NCBI GenBank assembly: GCA_046724655.1 | Contig: JBKOWY010000185.1 | Coordinates: forward strand, 1-9,075 | DNA from: JALZAA01 sp046724655 | GTDB lineage: Bacteria > Actinomycetota > Acidimicrobiia > IMCC26256 > JACDBD01 | Length of the DNA stretch: 9,075 bases | Direction: 5' to 3' | Shown here: positions 5,485-9,075 of the stretch, in pieces | Numbering within the stretch: position 1 is the stretch's first letter | Layout of the letters: each line of letters begins with the position of its first letter | The notes under the pieces: model-generated | Databases searched by the model: none | The model's input: the letters and a program-made list of their open reading frames with translations, nothing else | What the model was told of the DNA's origin: nothing | Position numbers and translations under genes: made by a program

Positions 5485-5487
5485 CCA

Positions 5488-6303
5488 ATGACCGTGGGGG
5501 GTGATAGCGGCCGGATTCTTGCCGTGCGGAACCTCGAGGTCGTGTACGGCGCCGCGATCCAGGTGCTGCGGGGTGTCAGCCTCGAGGTGCCGTCGGGCAA
5601 GATCGTCGCCCTCCTCGGCGCCAACGGCGCCGGCAAGACAACGCTGCTGCGCGCGGTCTCCGGCCTTCTGCGTTTCCATCGCGGCTCGATCACGCGCGGG
5701 ACGGTCGAGTTCGACGGCCAGCGCATCGACCGCCTCGACGCGGCCGAGATCGTCCGCAAGGGCACGGCCCAGGTGATGGAAGGCCGGCGCATCTTCGCCG
5801 AGCTCACGGTCGACGAGAACCTGCGCGCCGGCGCGTTCACGCGGCGCGACCGCGCCGGCGTCAAGGAGACGTACGACAAGGTCCTCCGCCTCTTTCCGGT
5901 GCTCGCGGAGCGCCGGAAACAGACGGCCGGTTACCTCTCCGGCGGCGAACAGCAGATGTGCTCGATGGCGCGGGGGCTGATGGCATCGCCAAGGCTGCTG
6001 CTCCTCGACGAGCCGTCGCTGGGGCTCGCACCGCTGATCGTGCAGCAGATTCGCGACCTCATCGTGGAGATCAACAAGGAGGGCACGAGCGTGCTGCTGG
6101 TCGAGCAGAACGCGACCATGGCGCTGTCGATCGCGGACCACGGGTACGTGCTCGAGAACGGACGCACGGTGAAGGACGGTCCCGGACAAGCCCTCCTCGC
6201 CGACTCCGACATCCAGGAGTTCTACCTGGGCGTCGGCGAAACCGGTCACCACTCGTTCCGCGATCTCAAGAGCTACCGGCGTCGCAAGCGGTGGACCGCG
6301 TGA
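5488..6303 (+). CDS. livF: Branched-chain-type ABC transporter ATP-binding protein (LivF-like)
   Basis: This is one of two ATPases that drive a LivFGHM-type importer at the inner face of the membrane. From ATG 5488 it has 271 residues: Walker A GANGAGKT at 44-51, signature LSGGEQQ at 150-156, Walker B LLLDEP ending at D174-E175-P176, then VEQN, where Gln takes the usual H-loop His position, as in LivF proteins I know. The core ends with FYLG, where typical LivF (about 235-240 residues) stops. A further 24 residues follow, ending in a very basic KSYRRRKRW segment. I recall such a tail from LivF-like proteins in clusters that also encode an AMP-forming ligase, but this is from memory. The stop overlaps the livG start by 4 bases. 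Substrate is not determined by this subunit, so the livF name denotes family, not proven leucine transport. Confidence 0.9.
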   Translation: MTVGGDSGRILAVRNLEVVYGAAIQVLRGVSLEVPSGKIVALLGANGAGKTTLLRAVSGLLRFHRGSITRGTVEFDGQRIDRLDAAEIVRKGTAQVMEGRRIFAELTVDENLRAGAFTRRDRAGVKETYDKVLRLFPVLAERRKQTAGYLSGGEQQMCSMARGLMASPRLLLLDEPSLGLAPLIVQQIRDLIVEINKEGTSVLLVEQNATMALSIADHGYVLENGRTVKDGPGQALLADSDIQEFYLGVGETGHHSFRDLKSYRRRKRWTA

Positions 6304-7088
6304 GCAGCATCAGTCCCGACCGGCAACCGATCCTCGACTTGCGCGATGTGGGGTTGCGCTTCGGCGGGGTGACGGCCCTTCACGACGTGACCTTCGACGT
6401 CGAGCACAACGAGCTATTCGCGATCATCGGCCCGAACGGCGCCGGCAAGACATCGATCTTCAACTGCTTGAACGGTGTCTACCGGCCCCAGGAGGGAAGG
6501 ATCCTCTTCGAAGGCGAAGAGCTCATCGGGAAGCGGCCTTCTGTGACGGCGACGATGGGCATCGCCCGCACGTTCCAGAACCTCGGGCTGTTCGTGAACC
6601 TCAACGTGATCGACAACCTCATGCTGGGCCGGCACCACTTGATGAAGACCGGATTCGTCGCCGGCGCGTTCTGGCTCGGTCGAGCGAAGCGGGAAGAGAT
6701 CGAGAACCGCCGCCGCGTCGAGCAGATCATCGAGCTCATCGAGCTCGGCCCGTACCGCTACCAGCCCGTCGGCATGCTTCCGTACGGCATCCAGAAGCGG
6801 ATCGAGCTCGGACGCGCCCTCGCCATGGACCCGAAGCTGCTGCTCCTCGACGAGCCCGTCGCGGGAATGAACCTCGAGGAGACCGAGGACATGGCCCGCT
6901 ACATCCTCCAGGTCAAGGCCGAGCTCGAAATCGCCATGATCCTCGTCGAGCACGACATGCATCTCGTCATGGACCTCGCCGACCGTGTGCTCGCGCTCGA
7001 CTTCGGCCAGCCGATCGCCAGCGGTCGGCCCGAGGAGGTCCAGAAGGACCAGCGCGTCATCGAGGCGTACCTGGGACAGCCGTCATGA
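6300..7088 (+). CDS. livG: Branched-chain-type ABC transporter ATP-binding protein (LivG-like)
   Basis: This is the second ATPase of the importer, 262 residues. It has Walker A GPNGAGKT at 44-51, a Q-loop region ARTFQNLGLF, the LivG-type signature LPYGIQKR starting at L160, Walker B LLLLDEP with D184-E185, and LVEHD carrying the H-loop His. LPYG instead of the canonical LSGG is normal for this LivG branch. A segment between the Q-loop and the signature (GAFWLGRAKREEIENRRR) is also typical. The GTG start at 6300 overlaps the livF TGA as GTGA, implying coupled translation; an in-frame GTG at 6291 is an alternative, and neither has a strong ribosome binding site. Its stop overlaps the ligase start as ATGA. 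LivF and LivG normally form a heterodimer bound to the LivH/LivM permease. Confidence 0.92.
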   Translation: MSSISPDRQPILDLRDVGLRFGGVTALHDVTFDVEHNELFAIIGPNGAGKTSIFNCLNGVYRPQEGRILFEGEELIGKRPSVTATMGIARTFQNLGLFVNLNVIDNLMLGRHHLMKTGFVAGAFWLGRAKREEIENRRRVEQIIELIELGPYRYQPVGMLPYGIQKRIELGRALAMDPKLLLLDEPVAGMNLEETEDMARYILQVKAELEIAMILVEHDMHLVMDLADRVLALDFGQPIASGRPEEVQKDQRVIEAYLGQPS

Positions 7089-8917
7089 GCACCGCGGTCG
7101 AGGCCCGACCGGCCGACACCGCCGGAGCGGCGGCCACGCTGCCGGCCGTGCTGTTACGCAACGCGGAGACGCGCGCCAAAGACGTGGCTCTGCGCGTCAA
7201 GCGCCTCGGCCGGTGGGAGGAGATCAGCTGGGGCGAGTACGAGAGCCGTGTCGAGCGCGTCGGGCTCGGGTTACGTGAGTTGGGAGTCGGGGCCGGCGAC
7301 AAGGTGGCCATGCTCGCCGAGAACCGGCCCGAGTGGCTGTTCGCCGATCTGGCCACGCAAGGCATCGGCGCCGTGACCGTGGGTGTCTACCCGACGAGCG
7401 CCGAGAGCGAGGTCGCCCACGTCCTTGCCGACTCGCAGAGCAAGGTCGTCATCGTCGAGGACGAGGAGCAGTTCGACAAGACCCTGCTCGTGCGCGACCA
7501 GCTGCCCCAGCTGGAGAAGATCATCGTGATCGACACCCGCGGGATCCGGTCGCTCGAGGATCCGGCCACGATGAGCCTCGAGGAGCTCGAAGTCCTCGGG
7601 GAGCAGCGCGTTCGGAGCGCGCCGGCCGCGTGGCGCGACGCCGTGGCCGCGCTCCCCGGCGGGCGCGAGGTCGCGATCGTCGTCTACACGTCGGGCGTCG
7701 CCGGGCCGCCCCAGGGCGTCATGCTCTCGCACGCCAACCTCGCCGCGGCCGGGACCATCACCACCGACTTCTACGGTGCCCGGCCCGACGACGAGGTGCT
7801 GTCGTACCTTCCGCTGTCCCACGTCGCCGAGCGACTGGTGTCGGTGATCGCCGCCGTGCACGCCGGCTACATCGTGAACTTCGGCGAGGGGGGCGAGTCG
7901 TTCGCCAACGACTTGCGTGAGGTACAGCCGACGTTCTTCCTCGGTGTTCCACGCGTCTGGGAGCGCCTCATGGCGTTGGTCCAGTTCCGCATGCGGAATG
8001 CGACGTGGTTGAAGCGCCGCAACTACGCGTTCTGGCAACGCCGCGGCGCAAAATTGGCGCCGGCGCGGAGACGCGGGCAGCGCAAGGGTGCCATCGGGGA
8101 TGGGATCGCCTGGCTCCTGCTCCACCGGACGCTGCGCCAGAAGCTCGGGATGGCGCGGGTCCGGATCGCGCTTTCAGGCGCGGCGCCGATCGCGCCTGAG
8201 GTGCTCGAGTACTTCTGGTCGCTCGGGATCCCGGTACGTGAGGTCTACGGGCAGACCGAGGACACTGCGCTTGCCACGGCCACCCCCGAGGACGACGTGC
8301 GCATCGGCAAGGTCGGGCGGGCGCTGCCCGGTGTCGAGCTGCGGATCGCCGACGACAGCGAAGTGCTGGTGAGGAGCCCGGGCAACTTCGTCGGCTACCT
8401 CGGCGACGAGGCCGCGACCCGCGCCGCCTACGACGGCGACTGGCTGAAGACGGGCGACCTGGGCGAACTCGATGACGACGGCTTTCTGTCGATCACCGGA
8501 CGCAAGAAGGACATCCTCATCACCGCGGGCGGGCTCAACATCACCCCGAACCACATCGAGAACCTGCTGAAGGTGTCGCCGTTCATCGGCGAGGCGCTCG
8601 TGATCGGTGACCGCCGCCCGTATCTGACCGCACTCATCGACATGGCGGACGAGACCGTCGCCGCGTGGGCGGCGCAGCAGAACCTGCAGTTCACGACACA
8701 GACCGACCTGGCCGAGAAGCCCGAGGTCCGGCGTCTCATCGAGGCGGCCGTGGCCGACGCGAACCGCCAGCTCGCCGATACCGAGCAGATTCGCGCCTTC
8801 GACCTCATTCCCGTCGACCTCGACGAGACCGGCGCCCTGACACCGACGCAGAAGGTGCGACGTCAGAAAGCCGCCGACCAGTTCAGTGACCTCATCGAGA
8901 GGATGTACGCGTCATGA
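7085..8917 (+). CDS. AMP-forming long-chain acyl-CoA synthetase-like ligase with degenerate P-loop
   Basis: This 610-residue member of the ANL (acyl/aryl-CoA ligase) superfamily should activate a carboxylic acid to acyl-AMP and then to acyl-CoA. The overall pattern (LPLSHVAERL, FLGVPRVWERL, LSGAAPIAPEVLEYF) resembles long-chain and bubblegum-type synthetases. Conserved parts include YGQTE at 388-392, LKTGDLGELDDDGF with D458, the hinge GRKKDILITAGG and C-terminal LTPTQKVRR with catalytic-type K590. The ATP-binding loop is unusual: YTSGVAGPPQG at 201-211, where the family normally has YTSGTTGxPKG. V205, A206 and Q210 thus replace Thr, Thr and Lys. A basic stretch (PARRRGQRKG) sits in the middle. 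No membrane segment or signal is seen. The gene lies between livG and livH with ATGA overlaps at both ends, so it is made with the transporter and probably activates the imported acid; the acid is unknown. Confidence 0.9.
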   Translation: MSTAVEARPADTAGAAATLPAVLLRNAETRAKDVALRVKRLGRWEEISWGEYESRVERVGLGLRELGVGAGDKVAMLAENRPEWLFADLATQGIGAVTVGVYPTSAESEVAHVLADSQSKVVIVEDEEQFDKTLLVRDQLPQLEKIIVIDTRGIRSLEDPATMSLEELEVLGEQRVRSAPAAWRDAVAALPGGREVAIVVYTSGVAGPPQGVMLSHANLAAAGTITTDFYGARPDDEVLSYLPLSHVAERLVSVIAAVHAGYIVNFGEGGESFANDLREVQPTFFLGVPRVWERLMALVQFRMRNATWLKRRNYAFWQRRGAKLAPARRRGQRKGAIGDGIAWLLLHRTLRQKLGMARVRIALSGAAPIAPEVLEYFWSLGIPVREVYGQTEDTALATATPEDDVRIGKVGRALPGVELRIADDSEVLVRSPGNFVGYLGDEAATRAAYDGDWLKTGDLGELDDDGFLSITGRKKDILITAGGLNITPNHIENLLKVSPFIGEALVIGDRRPYLTALIDMADETVAAWAAQQNLQFTTQTDLAEKPEVRRLIEAAVADANRQLADTEQIRAFDLIPVDLDETGALTPTQKVRRQKAADQFSDLIERMYAS

Positions 8918-9075
8918 CGAAGTTCTTCTCGCTGCTCCAGGACGGGTTGGCTCTCGGCGCGGTGTATGCACTCGTCGCACTCGGCTTCGTCGTGATCTAC
9001 CGGGCGACCGGCGTGATCAACTTCGCCCAGGGCGGCCTCGTAGTCTTCGGCGCGTTCCTGGTGTACCAGGCTCAG
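8914..9075 (+). CDS. livH: Branched-chain-type ABC transporter permease LivH, N-terminus (cut by window edge)
   Basis: Only the first 54 residues are visible. The pattern LLQDGLALGAVYALVALG, a Tyr (VIYRATG) and GVINFAQGG is the classic N-terminus of LivH-type permeases, membrane proteins that form the translocation path with LivM. The first hydrophobic helix covers about residues 11-31, and a second begins around V45. The family usually has FAQGE; here the Glu is Gly. The ATG at 8914 overlaps the ligase TGA, with GAGAGG (8897-8902) 11 bases upstream as a ribosome binding site. The remaining permease, LivM and a periplasmic-type substrate-binding protein are expected downstream but are not in the window. 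Confidence 0.93.
   Translation, partial: MTKFFSLLQDGLALGAVYALVALGFVVIYRATGVINFAQGGLVVFGAFLVYQAQ

Noticed and set aside
5410..5487. N-terminal extension of LivF from GTG 5410
   Set aside because: The extra 26 residues are Ala/Gly-rich with no homology to the family, no ribosome binding site precedes the GTG, and it overlaps the proposed -10 box; ATG 5488 has a strong AGGGGGG.

Overview
The window is GC-rich (about two thirds G+C by eye) and every supported gene is on the + strand. The first half has the order ribF - rpsO - pnp - M16 peptidase - dapB. I know this order from Actinomycetota (in Mycobacterium: ribF, rpsO, gpsI, pepR, with dapB a little further on). The GC content, GTG starts and four-base gene overlaps fit that phylum. 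An Acidimicrobiia-like or other less-studied actinobacterial lineage is possible, but I cannot fix the class from this sequence.

Layout: 1-174 is the 3' end of ribF (FMN/FAD synthesis). 286-543 is rpsO (ribosomal protein S15), preceded by a structured leader. 703-3210 is pnp (polynucleotide phosphorylase), preceded by a 159-base intergenic region holding three hairpins and followed after 3 bases by an M16 zinc peptidase (3214-4503). dapB (4556-5347, lysine/diaminopimelate synthesis) follows and looks like a leaderless transcript. These are housekeeping functions: flavin cofactor synthesis, translation, RNA turnover, protein processing and cell-wall/lysine precursor synthesis.

A 140-base gap (5348-5487) separates this block from a second operon. 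The gap contains tandem 10-bp repeats, a promoter-like -35/-10 pair with a perfect inverted repeat between the two boxes, and a leader hairpin. The operon begins livF (5488-6303), livG (6300-7088), a long-chain acyl-CoA synthetase-like ligase (7085-8917) and livH (8914 to the window edge). The four genes are joined by three 4-base stop/start overlaps. Two branched-chain-type ABC ATPases and a permease in one unit with a CoA ligase suggest uptake of a carboxylic acid (fatty, branched or aromatic) followed by activation to its CoA thioester; the substrate cannot be read from the sequence.

I see no mobile element, CRISPR array, tRNA, rRNA or clear new defence or biosynthetic system. The points worth a second look are regulatory (structured rpsO and pnp leaders, leaderless dapB, an operator-like palindrome inside the liv promoter) and protein-level (an Arg/Gly-rich PNPase tail with one hydrophobic island, a degenerate ATP-binding loop in the ligase, a basic C-terminal tail on LivF).
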